Position numbers and translations under genes: made by a program. Shown here one piece after another: positions 23,455 to 30,463 of a stretch of 31,987 nt of DNA (position 1 is its first letter; every line of letters begins with the position of its first letter). The notes beneath the pieces are model-generated. The model was not told where the DNA came from. It searched no databases and saw only the letters and a list, made by a program, of their open reading frames with translations. The stretch covers positions 1-31,987 of the forward strand of contig JBNJDM010000021.1 of assembly GCA_051744925.1 (NCBI GenBank), written 5' to 3'. The DNA comes from JACKCP01 sp051744925 (lineage in GTDB: Bacteria > Desulfobacterota > Desulfobacteria > Desulfobacterales > JACKCP01).

Positions 23455-24195
23455 CTAAGCCTGTCTTTTATGATATATAAATTCTTTTTTATCCCTGCAC
23501 ATCTCCCAGAACATATTTGCACCTGCCAGAGCATCATCAGGACCAAAAGGAAGATCAGCAGCTTTTTCAAGAGTTTTAGAGCTGAATTTTTTATTTTCTG
23601 CAAGCTCATACCCTGCTTTTTTAAAAGCTTTTTTTATATCTTCAACATGCTCAGGAAAAATATCATCCATAACAAAGGAGTATGAATAAGGTTTTAACAA
23701 TGCTCCAATATAATCTGATCTGAAGTTTTTAGTAATCCTTTTTACATGGTCAACAAGGCCGTCAAAATTATCAAGTTCATAAAAACCGCATACACTTAAA
23801 AGTGCAATACCGGGAATATTTTCAAGTCTTTTTGCATGCCTGTAATGTCCGTCAACCATTTCAAATTCAGGCTCAACAAGCGGTATTATTCTGTCAACAA
23901 AAGTCTTTGTCTGTGCTGTCATTCCGTCAACATAAAGCGGAGTTCCCAGTAAAAGAATATCCGCATTTTTTATTTTTTCAAGAAGTTCAGGCATATCATC
24001 TTTAAAAACACAGCTTCCCTGATTTTTCAGCCAGCACGAAAAACATCCAATACAGTAATTAATATCTTTATCAGCAAGATAAACATACTCTGTTTCAGCA
24101 CCTGCATCCTGCGCACCCTCAAGAACAAGTTTCATAGCTATGTCAGTCATTCCCTTTTTTTTAGTCGGACTTCCGTTAACTGCTAAAATTTTCAT
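23455..24195 (-). CDS. Iron-sulfur flavoprotein, flavodoxin-like NAD(P)H-dependent FMN reductase
   Basis: This is a redox protein binding FMN and probably one [4Fe-4S] cluster, of the Isf/NADPH-FMN reductase type found widely in anaerobes. It has 246 residues with flavodoxin-fold motifs ILAVNGSPTKKKGMTD (phosphate loop) and LLGTPLYVDGMTAQTKTFVDR. The compact cysteine motif C48-x2-C51-x2-C54-x7-C62 matches iron-sulfur flavoproteins. The C-terminal half (about 120-246) is an extra domain seen in longer members. AAGGA lies 9 bases before the ATG. It lies 80 bases downstream of a MerR-type regulator on the same strand, which may control it. Electron donor and acceptor are unknown. Confidence 0.87.
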   Translation of the reverse strand: MKILAVNGSPTKKKGMTDIAMKLVLEGAQDAGAETEYVYLADKDINYCIGCFSCWLKNQGSCVFKDDMPELLEKIKNADILLLGTPLYVDGMTAQTKTFVDRIIPLVEPEFEMVDGHYRHAKRLENIPGIALLSVCGFYELDNFDGLVDHVKRITKNFRSDYIGALLKPYSYSFVMDDIFPEHVEDIKKAFKKAGYELAENKKFSSKTLEKAADLPFGPDDALAGANMFWEMCRDKKEFIYHKRQA

Positions 24196-24275
24196 AATTT
24201 TTTATCCTTATTATATTTTTTTAACTGAAATCAGAAACGCAGAACTAGGCAAAAAAGGCGGTTTTCGTTTTTCAA

Positions 24276-24962
24276 CTATTTAGTTTTTTTATTGCCAAGC
24301 ACCTCTTTTTGAAAAGCTCTTTCAAAAATATATGTTCTGAATTTTCTTGCAATATCAGTAAGCTCATATGTAATTTCAGCATTTTTTTCCGGGGGAATAT
24401 GTTGTGTTACTTTTTTTCTGAGCTTCATTTCATTTGCTGATACAAGCTGGGCAGCTTCTGAATAATAAGTAAGCTCTTCTGAATTAATTCCAAGCTCCCT
24501 TAGTCTTAAAAAAGATCTGGCTGCAAAAAGATCGGTTTCATCAAAAAAGTCTCCTGCCGCAGGTATTATAAGTTTATTATCTGTAAGAAATTGAAGATCT
24601 TCTTCTGTAAGCCCTGAAAGCCTTAAAAAATCTTCAAAACTGTATAATTTGTCAGAAATAGAACCGAATACAAACTCGTGGAGTGTTTCCATAACATAGA
24701 GATCATCAGATTTTTTTCTGTTGTTAACAACTTCCTTGATCTCAGTAATTGTAAGCCTGTTTTTTTCTTTTAGTTTTTTTATAAGATTAATACGTGAAAC
24801 AGTGGAAGGAGGATACCAGGCCATATTTTTGCCTGTTTTAACAGGCTCCGGTAAAAGGTTGTTTCTCAGGTAATAATTTATGGTTGATGAGGGAAGACCT
24901 GTCTTTTCTTTGAGATCTTTCATTTTAATATATTTACTTAAATCGGGGGTTGTTTTCTTCAA
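24276..24962 (-). CDS. MerR-family transcriptional regulator
   Basis: The protein is a 228-residue DNA-binding regulator. The N-terminal winged helix is clear (YIKMKDLKEKTGLPSSTINYYLRNNLLPEP, about residues 11-40, with the W/Y-P wing AWYPPSTVSRINLIKKL). A helical effector or dimer region follows (about 85-228), without the cysteine pairs that would mark a metal sensor. The start is a TTG at 24962, supported by AGGGA about 8 bases upstream; an ATG at codon 14 is a shorter alternative. The iron-sulfur flavoprotein gene follows 80 bases downstream. The ligand is unknown. A strong dyad lies 118 bases upstream (25080-25108). Confidence 0.83.
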   Translation of the reverse strand: MKKTTPDLSKYIKMKDLKEKTGLPSSTINYYLRNNLLPEPVKTGKNMAWYPPSTVSRINLIKKLKEKNRLTITEIKEVVNNRKKSDDLYVMETLHEFVFGSISDKLYSFEDFLRLSGLTEEDLQFLTDNKLIIPAAGDFFDETDLFAARSFLRLRELGINSEELTYYSEAAQLVSANEMKLRKKVTQHIPPEKNAEITYELTDIARKFRTYIFERAFQKEVLGNKKTK

Positions 24963-25079
24963 TTATATTTTCCCTGATAAAAACAGTTTAAATTGTCTCT
25001 TTTAATATTTTAAAACTGATGAACTTTGAATTTTTGAATTCAAGCCAAAATGACTATAAATCTTATGCCAGAAAAAACC

Positions 25080-25108
25080 AAAAGTGTCAAGTTGCACTTA
25101 ACACTTTT
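25080..25108. promoter_or_regulatory. 29-base dyad: operator or terminator
   Basis: Outer arms AAAAGTGT (25080-25087) and ACACTTTT (25101-25108) share a centre at 25094 with inner arms AAGT and ACTT, so 12 of 13 positions pair. On the - strand it is followed by TGG then six Ts, and it lies 24 bases after the photolyase stop, so it may terminate the plsC-phr operon. Its regular centred symmetry upstream of a MerR gene also fits an operator. Confidence 0.55.
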
Positions 25109-25132
25109 AAATAAACGATTTGAATTGGAAAA

Positions 25133-26485
25133 TCAGGTGAGAGAATAAACATTATCTGCATAAAGATCTGCATTGAACTTACGCTTAAGACCTTTTGCAT
25201 TCATATACCTTACTTTACCGAAAATCTCCCTTTCCTTCCAGGCTCTGTCATGTTTGCCGAAACACCACGCAACACCTGCAAATGAATTAGGGTCTCTTCC
25301 GTCAAGTGCATATTTATTATTAAGATACAATGCTGTCTGGAATGCTTTTTCAGGAGAAGAAGACCATTCAAGAATTTTCTTGCCCCAGTACATTCTCATA
25401 TATCCGTGCATTTTTCCTGTTTTGACCATTTCAAGCTGGGCAGCATTCCAGTATCTGTCATGTGTATCTGAATTTTCAAATTCTTCTATGGAATAAATAT
25501 AAGCCCGCTTATCATTTTTATGCAGGGTAAGACTGTTTTTAGCCCAGTCAGGAAGGCAATCGAATGAATCGTATAAATTGTTGTAATTTACAAAATTAAA
25601 AGCAAGCTCTCTTCTGACTATAAGTTCTTCAAGAAATGAATCTGTACCGTTTCCGGGAAACTGCCTTACATAATAAGCAATATATAAAGGAGAAATCTGA
25701 CCGAAATGGAGATAAGGACTCAGGTTTGAAGTAAAATCAAGGCATGGGTTGTTTCTTTTTTCATCATAATCAGGAAGCTTTTCATTTACAAATGTATCAA
25801 GTAGTTTAAGGGCTTTTGAAGTACCACCTTTAAAATCGGCTTTGGATAGATTTTGTTCAAAACTGAATTTTTTTAAAAGCTTTGGAATATCTGTAAAGTC
25901 AAGCTTTTCAATCTCAGGAAGATCGCAGGAAAATTCTTTTAAAATTTTTTCTTTCTCGGGTAGAACAAGAAAATCATCTATTTTTGAGGTAATCTTTTTT
26001 CTTATTGTATATGCTGCATAATCTTCTTTTAAAGATGCTTCCTCAACCGGAACAACAAGATCAGATTCCACCTGGTAAAGAATACAACTTAAGTTTTGTG
26101 CAGCATATTCACGCCATTTTTTCAGTATTTTAAGATAACCTCTGTCAGTAACAACAGCTGAGGCTTTCTTAGAAAAACCGACTATACCTTTTTCTGGATC
26201 TTTTTTTTCAGCAGCAAATTTTATTCCTCGTTTTTCAAGTTCGGCTTCTACCTCTTTTAATCCTTCAAACATAAACCTGTAATGTCTTGAGTTTGCTTCC
26301 GGAAAAAAATCTGCAGCACCAAAATATACAACAAGAGGCTTTTCAAGTCTGTTTGCAAGGTCTATAGAAAATTCCAGGGCATGATTACAATGAGTTCTCT
26401 GGGAATGCTGCATCCAGTATACTACAAAATCGCCCTTAATAATTTCTTTGCTGTTTAACGCCTTAACTCTGCCCTGATAGCTCAA
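25133..26485 (-). CDS. phr: Class II CPD photolyase
   Basis: The enzyme is a light-driven flavoenzyme that splits cyclobutane pyrimidine dimers. It has 450 residues. The class II signature regions are present: YWMQHSQRTHCNHALEFS near the N-terminus (antenna domain), NNPCLDFTSNLSPYLHFGQISP, and the FAD-binding C-terminal part with MRMYWGKKILEWS, LDGRDPNSFAGVAWCFGKHDRAW and FGKVRYM. Length is standard. The start is a TTG whose last two bases lie inside the TGA stop of the upstream acyltransferase (TTGA overlap), so it is translationally coupled. The family's usual N-terminus (RVKALN, about 20 residues before YWMQ) supports this TTG. A photolyase hints at exposure to light or surface habitats, which is inference. 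Confidence 0.93.
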   Translation of the reverse strand: MSYQGRVKALNSKEIIKGDFVVYWMQHSQRTHCNHALEFSIDLANRLEKPLVVYFGAADFFPEANSRHYRFMFEGLKEVEAELEKRGIKFAAEKKDPEKGIVGFSKKASAVVTDRGYLKILKKWREYAAQNLSCILYQVESDLVVPVEEASLKEDYAAYTIRKKITSKIDDFLVLPEKEKILKEFSCDLPEIEKLDFTDIPKLLKKFSFEQNLSKADFKGGTSKALKLLDTFVNEKLPDYDEKRNNPCLDFTSNLSPYLHFGQISPLYIAYYVRQFPGNGTDSFLEELIVRRELAFNFVNYNNLYDSFDCLPDWAKNSLTLHKNDKRAYIYSIEEFENSDTHDRYWNAAQLEMVKTGKMHGYMRMYWGKKILEWSSSPEKAFQTALYLNNKYALDGRDPNSFAGVAWCFGKHDRAWKEREIFGKVRYMNAKGLKRKFNADLYADNVYSLT

Positions 26486-27426
26486 TTTTTCAGCTCATCT
26501 GCCTTTGAATAATCATTTTCATCTAAAACTGATCCATCACTGTTTACTGAAATATTATCAAGCTTTTTATCCTTTTCCTCCCAGAGCTTATTTAAAAACT
26601 GCTGAATATTTTCTCTGTACTCATTATCTTCAAGATAGCTTCCCACCATCCAGTCTTCCACCTCTATTGTTTCTGCCTTTATATAAATATTATCAATACT
26701 TCCTGCCAGAAAATCTATGAGATTAGGATTTTTTGAAGTGTATTTAATTGTTACATCAATAATCTCATCAATTTTTCCGTTCATCGCTTCAAGAATAAAA
26801 GAAAAACCGCCTGCTTTGGGACGGATAAGATTTTTAAAGGGACTGTTCATTTTTGCTGCTTTTCCGTTTCTGTTTCTTGTTCCTTCAGGAAAATTCATAA
26901 CAGCAACAGGACGATATGCAAATTTTTCACAGGCTTTAATTGTTGTTTCAAGATCTTTACCCTTCATATGAGGATTCTTTGCAAGATAGTCTTTTGTAAA
27001 TCTTTTCATAAAAGGAAAATCAAGAGCCCACCAGGCAGGGCCTATAACAGGAACATAAATCAGCTCTTTTTTTAAAAAAAACTTTAAAAACGGAGATTTT
27101 TTATTAAAAATTCTTTGAAGGAGAAAAATATCAGCCCAGGACTGATGATTGGAAATAACAAGATACCAGCCTTTTCTGGAAAGATCTTCGGGAAGTTCAG
27201 TCTCAAATTTTACCCGGGAAATATTATCAAGAATAAAATTATTCCCTGATATCCACATTGTTCCCACAAAATTAAATACTCTTGACAAAAAAAGCTCTGC
27301 CCTGCCCCATAAAATAACTTTAAAAGGAATAAGAGCAAAAAATATTACTCCTATATATAAAGTATTTAAAATTATAAGGGTGAAAGCAAAACTTGCCTTA
27401 AATTTTTTATAAACAGATTTCAACAT
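26482..27426 (-). CDS. PlsC-family lysophospholipid acyltransferase (YihG-like)
   Basis: This inner-membrane 1-acylglycerol-3-phosphate acyltransferase-like enzyme has 314 residues. A hydrophobic N-terminus (about 12-37, FAFTLIILNTLYIGVIFFALI) is followed by the block I motif SNHQSWADIFLLQ (H..D catalytic pair, near residue 92), VPVIGPAWWALDFPFMKR, and block III NFPEGTRNRNGK. The size and block order resemble YihG/YihG-like paralogues rather than the ~240-residue housekeeping PlsC. The C-terminus is long and acidic (about 280-314). GGAG lies 8 bases before the ATG. The gene overlaps the photolyase start, forming a two-gene operon with no obvious functional link. Confidence 0.88.
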   Translation of the reverse strand: MLKSVYKKFKASFAFTLIILNTLYIGVIFFALIPFKVILWGRAELFLSRVFNFVGTMWISGNNFILDNISRVKFETELPEDLSRKGWYLVISNHQSWADIFLLQRIFNKKSPFLKFFLKKELIYVPVIGPAWWALDFPFMKRFTKDYLAKNPHMKGKDLETTIKACEKFAYRPVAVMNFPEGTRNRNGKAAKMNSPFKNLIRPKAGGFSFILEAMNGKIDEIIDVTIKYTSKNPNLIDFLAGSIDNIYIKAETIEVEDWMVGSYLEDNEYRENIQQFLNKLWEEKDKKLDNISVNSDGSVLDENDYSKADELKN

Positions 27427-27802
27427 AACTTATCTCCGCTTTAGTCTTTATTTATACACTATAATCCATTTTGACAATACCACATGAGTAAATGAATTTC
27501 TGTAAAATAAATGTAAAAAATATTTTTTTCCAGTCTTAAATAGTCTTTGTCACAAAACCGGGGTTTTTTATTCAGCTACGTCAGAGAAAAAATTTAATTC
27601 GACGAATACCGGTATTTTGAGGATTAAATTTTGATTCCAGGTCGAAAATAAGCAAAAATACGCTTTTCATTAAGCAACCAAATATTGAATGTTTAAAAAT
27701 CTTTACTCTGATATTCAATTCATATATGTTCACTTTGCATATATTTATGGATGTAAAAAAATGAGTTTTATATTTAATCAACATTTCTTTTTTGGGGGGA
27801 AA
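27427..27802. other. Divergent intergenic region, acyltransferase / amino-acid binding protein
   Basis: This AT-rich 376-base region contains a strong centred dyad (27589-27632), an AGCAACCA motif (27673-27680, TGGTTGCT on the - strand), an ATTGAAT/ATTCAAT inverted pair near 27684-27718, and a G6 ribosome-binding tract for the next gene (27794-27799). An open frame extends 38 codons upstream of the binding-protein ATG, but it lacks a ribosome site and would mask the signal peptide. Confidence 0.6.
27589..27632. repeat. 44-base centred dyad around AATACCGGTATT
   Basis: The core AATACCGGTATT (27605-27616) is a perfect 12-base palindrome. Outer arms AAAATTTAAT (27589-27598) and ATTAAATTTT (27623-27632) have exactly the same centre, leaving a small internal mismatch. 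No T tract typical of a terminator for either neighbour follows, and it sits 171 bases before the binding-protein ATG. It could be an operator or a hairpin-forming repeat. Confidence 0.5.
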
Positions 27803-28588
27803 ATGAAAAAATTATTATCAGTTTTACTTATTGTTTTATTAAGCTTCACAACAGCTTACGCAGGTGACGGTTCATGGGAAAAAGTTAAAAAGGAAGGTGT
27901 TCTTGAAATAGGACTTGACGATGCTTTCCCGCCTATGGGTTACAGAGTTGAAGACGGTACACTAACAGGTTTTGACATTGACATTGCAGAAGAACTTGGA
28001 AAAAGACTTGATATCGATATTAAATGGGTACCTACTGCATGGGACGGAGTAATCCACTCACTTAATTCCAAAAAATTCGACTGCATCTGGAACGGGATGA
28101 CAATTACTGAAGAAAGATCTGAAAAAGTCGATTTTACCAAGCCTTATATTATGGACGGTCAGGTTGCTGTAGTAAGATTTGATGAAAACAGATTTGAAAG
28201 TCCTGATGATCTTGCAGGACAAAAGGTCGGAGTTCAGAAAGGCTCTTCTGCTGTTTCTGCTGTGGAAAAACTCCCTGCTCCTCCAAAAAAAGTAAAGGAA
28301 TACAAGGATAATCCAATGGCTCTTCTTGATCTTGAAGCAGGAAGACTTGATGCTGTAATTATTGATAATGTTGTGGGAAGATATACTGTTGCAAAAAGAC
28401 TGGGCAAATTTAAAACACTTCCCGGATTTATAAGCAAAGAACCTTTTGGTGTTGCTTTTAGAAAATCAGACGACAGTTTAAGAAATAAAGTTCAGGAAAC
28501 CATAGACAATATGGTTGCTGACAGAACTATGGCAAAATATTCAAAAAAATGGTTCGGCGAAGATATTACTGATCCGTCTGGCTGGTAA
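27803..28588 (+). CDS. Polar amino-acid ABC transporter, periplasmic binding protein
   Basis: The solute-binding protein delivers an amino acid (His/Lys/Arg/Gln/Glu class) to the permease encoded downstream. The ATG at 27803 follows a GGGGGGA ribosome site and starts a classic signal peptide (MKKLLSVLLIVLLSFTTAYA, cleavage after residue 20), giving 261 residues. Family-3 motifs are visible: LEIGLDDAFPPMGYR, LTGFDIDIAEELGKRLDI, WDGVIHSLNSKKFDCIWNGMTIT, PYIMDGQVAVVR, GQKVGVQKGSSA, LLDLEAGRLDAVIIDN and the C-terminal KWFGEDITDPSGW. There is no lipobox, so it should be freely periplasmic. A stem-loop separates it from the permease gene, as is common for over-expressed binding proteins. Confidence 0.93.
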   Translation: MKKLLSVLLIVLLSFTTAYAGDGSWEKVKKEGVLEIGLDDAFPPMGYRVEDGTLTGFDIDIAEELGKRLDIDIKWVPTAWDGVIHSLNSKKFDCIWNGMTITEERSEKVDFTKPYIMDGQVAVVRFDENRFESPDDLAGQKVGVQKGSSAVSAVEKLPAPPKKVKEYKDNPMALLDLEAGRLDAVIIDNVVGRYTVAKRLGKFKTLPGFISKEPFGVAFRKSDDSLRNKVQETIDNMVADRTMAKYSKKWFGEDITDPSGW

Positions 28589-28608
28589 ATAAAAGTTTAT
28601 GCTAAAAA

Positions 28609-28636
28609 AAATTCCCCGGAATATCCCGGGGAATTT
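28609..28636 (+). terminator. Intercistronic stem-loop between binding protein and permease
   Basis: A perfect 11-bp stem (AAATTCCCCGG at 28609-28619, CCGGGGAATTT at 28626-28636) with a 6-base loop lies 20 bases after the binding-protein stop. It is probably a partial terminator or 3'-end RNA stabiliser that lets the binding protein be made in excess over the permease and ATPase. The T tail is short. Confidence 0.7.
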
Positions 28637-28653
28637 ATTATCAGGGAAGTTTT

Positions 28654-29652
28654 ATGAAGTTTGTAAAAATTATTCTAATAATCGCTTTTGCTATATCAGT
28701 TTCATCTGTTTTATATGCAGATAATTCCACTGTTTTTATTAAAGCAGGAAACCTTGTTGCATCAGGCAGCTTTGATGAGGCAATAGAAACTCTTCGCCAA
28801 ATACCTCCTCCTGAAAAAGGGGGGAATTCACAAGATTATGTAAAAGCACAGCTTAAAATTGCAAAGCTTTCACACGCTCTTGAAAATTATGAAACTGCCA
28901 AAAAAGCTTCTGCCAATGCTATTAAAGCCGATCCTGACAATACAGAGGCAAAACAGTTTCTTGCATCTGTTAAAAGGGAATCTACTCCAGATTACATACT
29001 TTTTTTTACAGACGCTGTAAGATTTCTCCCCTCGCTTTTAAAAGGGGCTTTAATGACATTTATTCTTGTCATTGTAACAATGGCTGTTTCACCTGTGGGC
29101 GGCCTTTTTATAGCTCTTGGAAGAATAAGCCGTTTTAAGCCTTTTTCAATTCTTTGCTGGTTTATAATATGGTTTTTCAGGGGAACACCTCTTTTACTTC
29201 AGCTCTTTTTTATTTACTACGGCCTTCCTGCTCTGGGGATTACACTTTCTCCTATTTATGCAGCTCTTATAGGCCTTGGTATAAATTATTCAGCCTATCT
29301 TGCTGAAATTATCAGAGCCGGAATTCAGTCTATAGATTCTGGACAGATGGAAGCTGCCAAAGCTCTTGGAATGACATATTCACAGGCAATGAAAAGAATT
29401 ATTATTCCCCAGACATATAAAAGACTTATTCCTCCAATAGGAAATGAATTCATAGCACTTATAAAAGATACAGCTCTTGTCTCAACAATTTCCATGGTCG
29501 AACTTATGCGTTCTGCTGACAGACTTTTTAATACATACTTTAATATAAATGTTTTAATACTTGCTGCTGTGATCTATCTTTTATTTACAACATTTTTTAC
29601 TTTTATTTTTGAACACATGGAAAAACGGGTCGGGATTTATGAGCAAAGATAA
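28654..29652 (+). CDS. Polar amino-acid ABC permease with N-terminal periplasmic TPR-like domain
   Basis: This is the membrane subunit of the importer, fused to an unusual N-terminal extension. It has 332 residues against about 220 for a normal HisM/GlnP permease. Residues 1-22 look like a signal peptide (IILIIAFAISVSSVLYA). Residues about 24-108 form TPR-like helices (FIKAGNLVASGSFDEAIETL, KLSHALENYETAKKASANAI, KADPDNTEAKQFLASV). The MetI-type permease follows from about 124: FLPSLLKGALMTFILVI, FFRGTPLLLQLFFIYYGLP and the EAA loop EAAKALGMTYSQAMKRIIIPQ. AGGGAAG precedes the ATG. The reading frame is continuous, so the fusion is real in this sequence. Its 3' end overlaps the ATPase start by 14 bases. 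Confidence 0.9.
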   Translation: MKFVKIILIIAFAISVSSVLYADNSTVFIKAGNLVASGSFDEAIETLRQIPPPEKGGNSQDYVKAQLKIAKLSHALENYETAKKASANAIKADPDNTEAKQFLASVKRESTPDYILFFTDAVRFLPSLLKGALMTFILVIVTMAVSPVGGLFIALGRISRFKPFSILCWFIIWFFRGTPLLLQLFFIYYGLPALGITLSPIYAALIGLGINYSAYLAEIIRAGIQSIDSGQMEAAKALGMTYSQAMKRIIIPQTYKRLIPPIGNEFIALIKDTALVSTISMVELMRSADRLFNTYFNINVLILAAVIYLLFTTFFTFIFEHMEKRVGIYEQR

Positions 29653-30415
29653 AAACATACTTTTAAAACTTGAAAACATTACAAAATACTTCGGAGATAT
29701 AAAAGCTCTTAACAATGTAAGCCTTAATGTGGAAAAAGGTGAAAAAGTTGTAATTGTAGGTCCTTCAGGCTCAGGTAAATCCACACTTTTAAGATCTGTA
29801 AATATGCTTGAAAAAGTAGACCAGGGACATATTTTTTTTGAAGATAAAGAAGTCGGATACCGCTTTAAAAAAGGGAAAAGACTTCCTGACACTCCTAAAA
29901 ACATATCATTTCTCAGAAGTGAAACAGGAATGGTTTTTCAGCATTTCAATCTTTTTCCCCACATGACAGCTCTTGAAAATGTTATGGAAGGTCCTGTTAC
30001 AGTTAAGAAAAAATCAAAGGAAGCTGCTGCTGAAATAGCAAAAAAAGTTCTTGCCAAAGTTGGATTATCTGACAAAAAGGATGTTCATCCTGTAAAGCTT
30101 TCAGGCGGTCAGAAACAAAGAGTTGCAATTGCAAGGGCACTTGCTATGGAACCTAAACTCATGCTTTTTGACGAACCTACTTCAGCTCTTGATCCCGAAC
30201 TTGTGGGAGAGGTTTTTAATACAATCAAGACTCTTGCTTCAGAAGGAATGACAATGATCATTGTAACCCATCAGATGGGGTTTGCAAAAGAGATTGCAGA
30301 CAGGGTTATATTCATGGAAGACGGAGTATTTGTTGAACAGGGAACTCCAAAGGAATTCTTTTCAACAGCACAGACCAACAAAAGAATATCCGATTTTATT
30401 TCAACTATTTTATGA
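29639..30415 (+). CDS. Polar amino-acid ABC transporter ATP-binding protein (GlnQ/HisP-like)
   Basis: This is the cytoplasmic ATPase that powers the importer. The preferred ATG at 29639 gives 258 residues, since the in-frame TTG at 29609 would overlap the permease deeply. Motifs: Walker A GPSGSGKST (41-49), Q-loop MVFQHFNLFPHMTALENV, signature LSGGQKQRVAIARALAM, Walker B LMLFDEPTSALDPELVGEV and the switch His in VTHQMGFAKEIADR. An insertion of roughly 15 residues precedes the Q-loop (YRFKKGKRLPDTPKN) compared with typical GlnQ. The start lies inside the permease 3' end (14-base overlap), so binding protein, permease and ATPase form one operon. Confidence 0.94.
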   Translation: MSKDKNILLKLENITKYFGDIKALNNVSLNVEKGEKVVIVGPSGSGKSTLLRSVNMLEKVDQGHIFFEDKEVGYRFKKGKRLPDTPKNISFLRSETGMVFQHFNLFPHMTALENVMEGPVTVKKKSKEAAAEIAKKVLAKVGLSDKKDVHPVKLSGGQKQRVAIARALAMEPKLMLFDEPTSALDPELVGEVFNTIKTLASEGMTMIIVTHQMGFAKEIADRVIFMEDGVFVEQGTPKEFFSTAQTNKRISDFISTIL

Positions 30416-30431
30416 TTTTTTCTAAAATATT

Positions 30432-30461
30432 ACCGGCTGGAAAATTTAAGTTTCGGCCGGT
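30432..30461. terminator. Candidate bidirectional terminator
   Basis: ACCGGC..GGAAA (30432-30443) pairs with TTTCGGCCGGT (30451-30461), with a small bulge. It lies between the convergent ABC ATPase and beta-CASP genes, with only a 48-base gap. The right-hand tail is CTTTAAATT, so strength is moderate. Confidence 0.5.
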
Positions 30462-30463
30462 CT

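Noticed and set aside
27689..27802. Upstream extension of the binding-protein frame
   Set aside because: The extension has no ribosome site and would bury the clear signal peptide that begins at the ATG at 27803.
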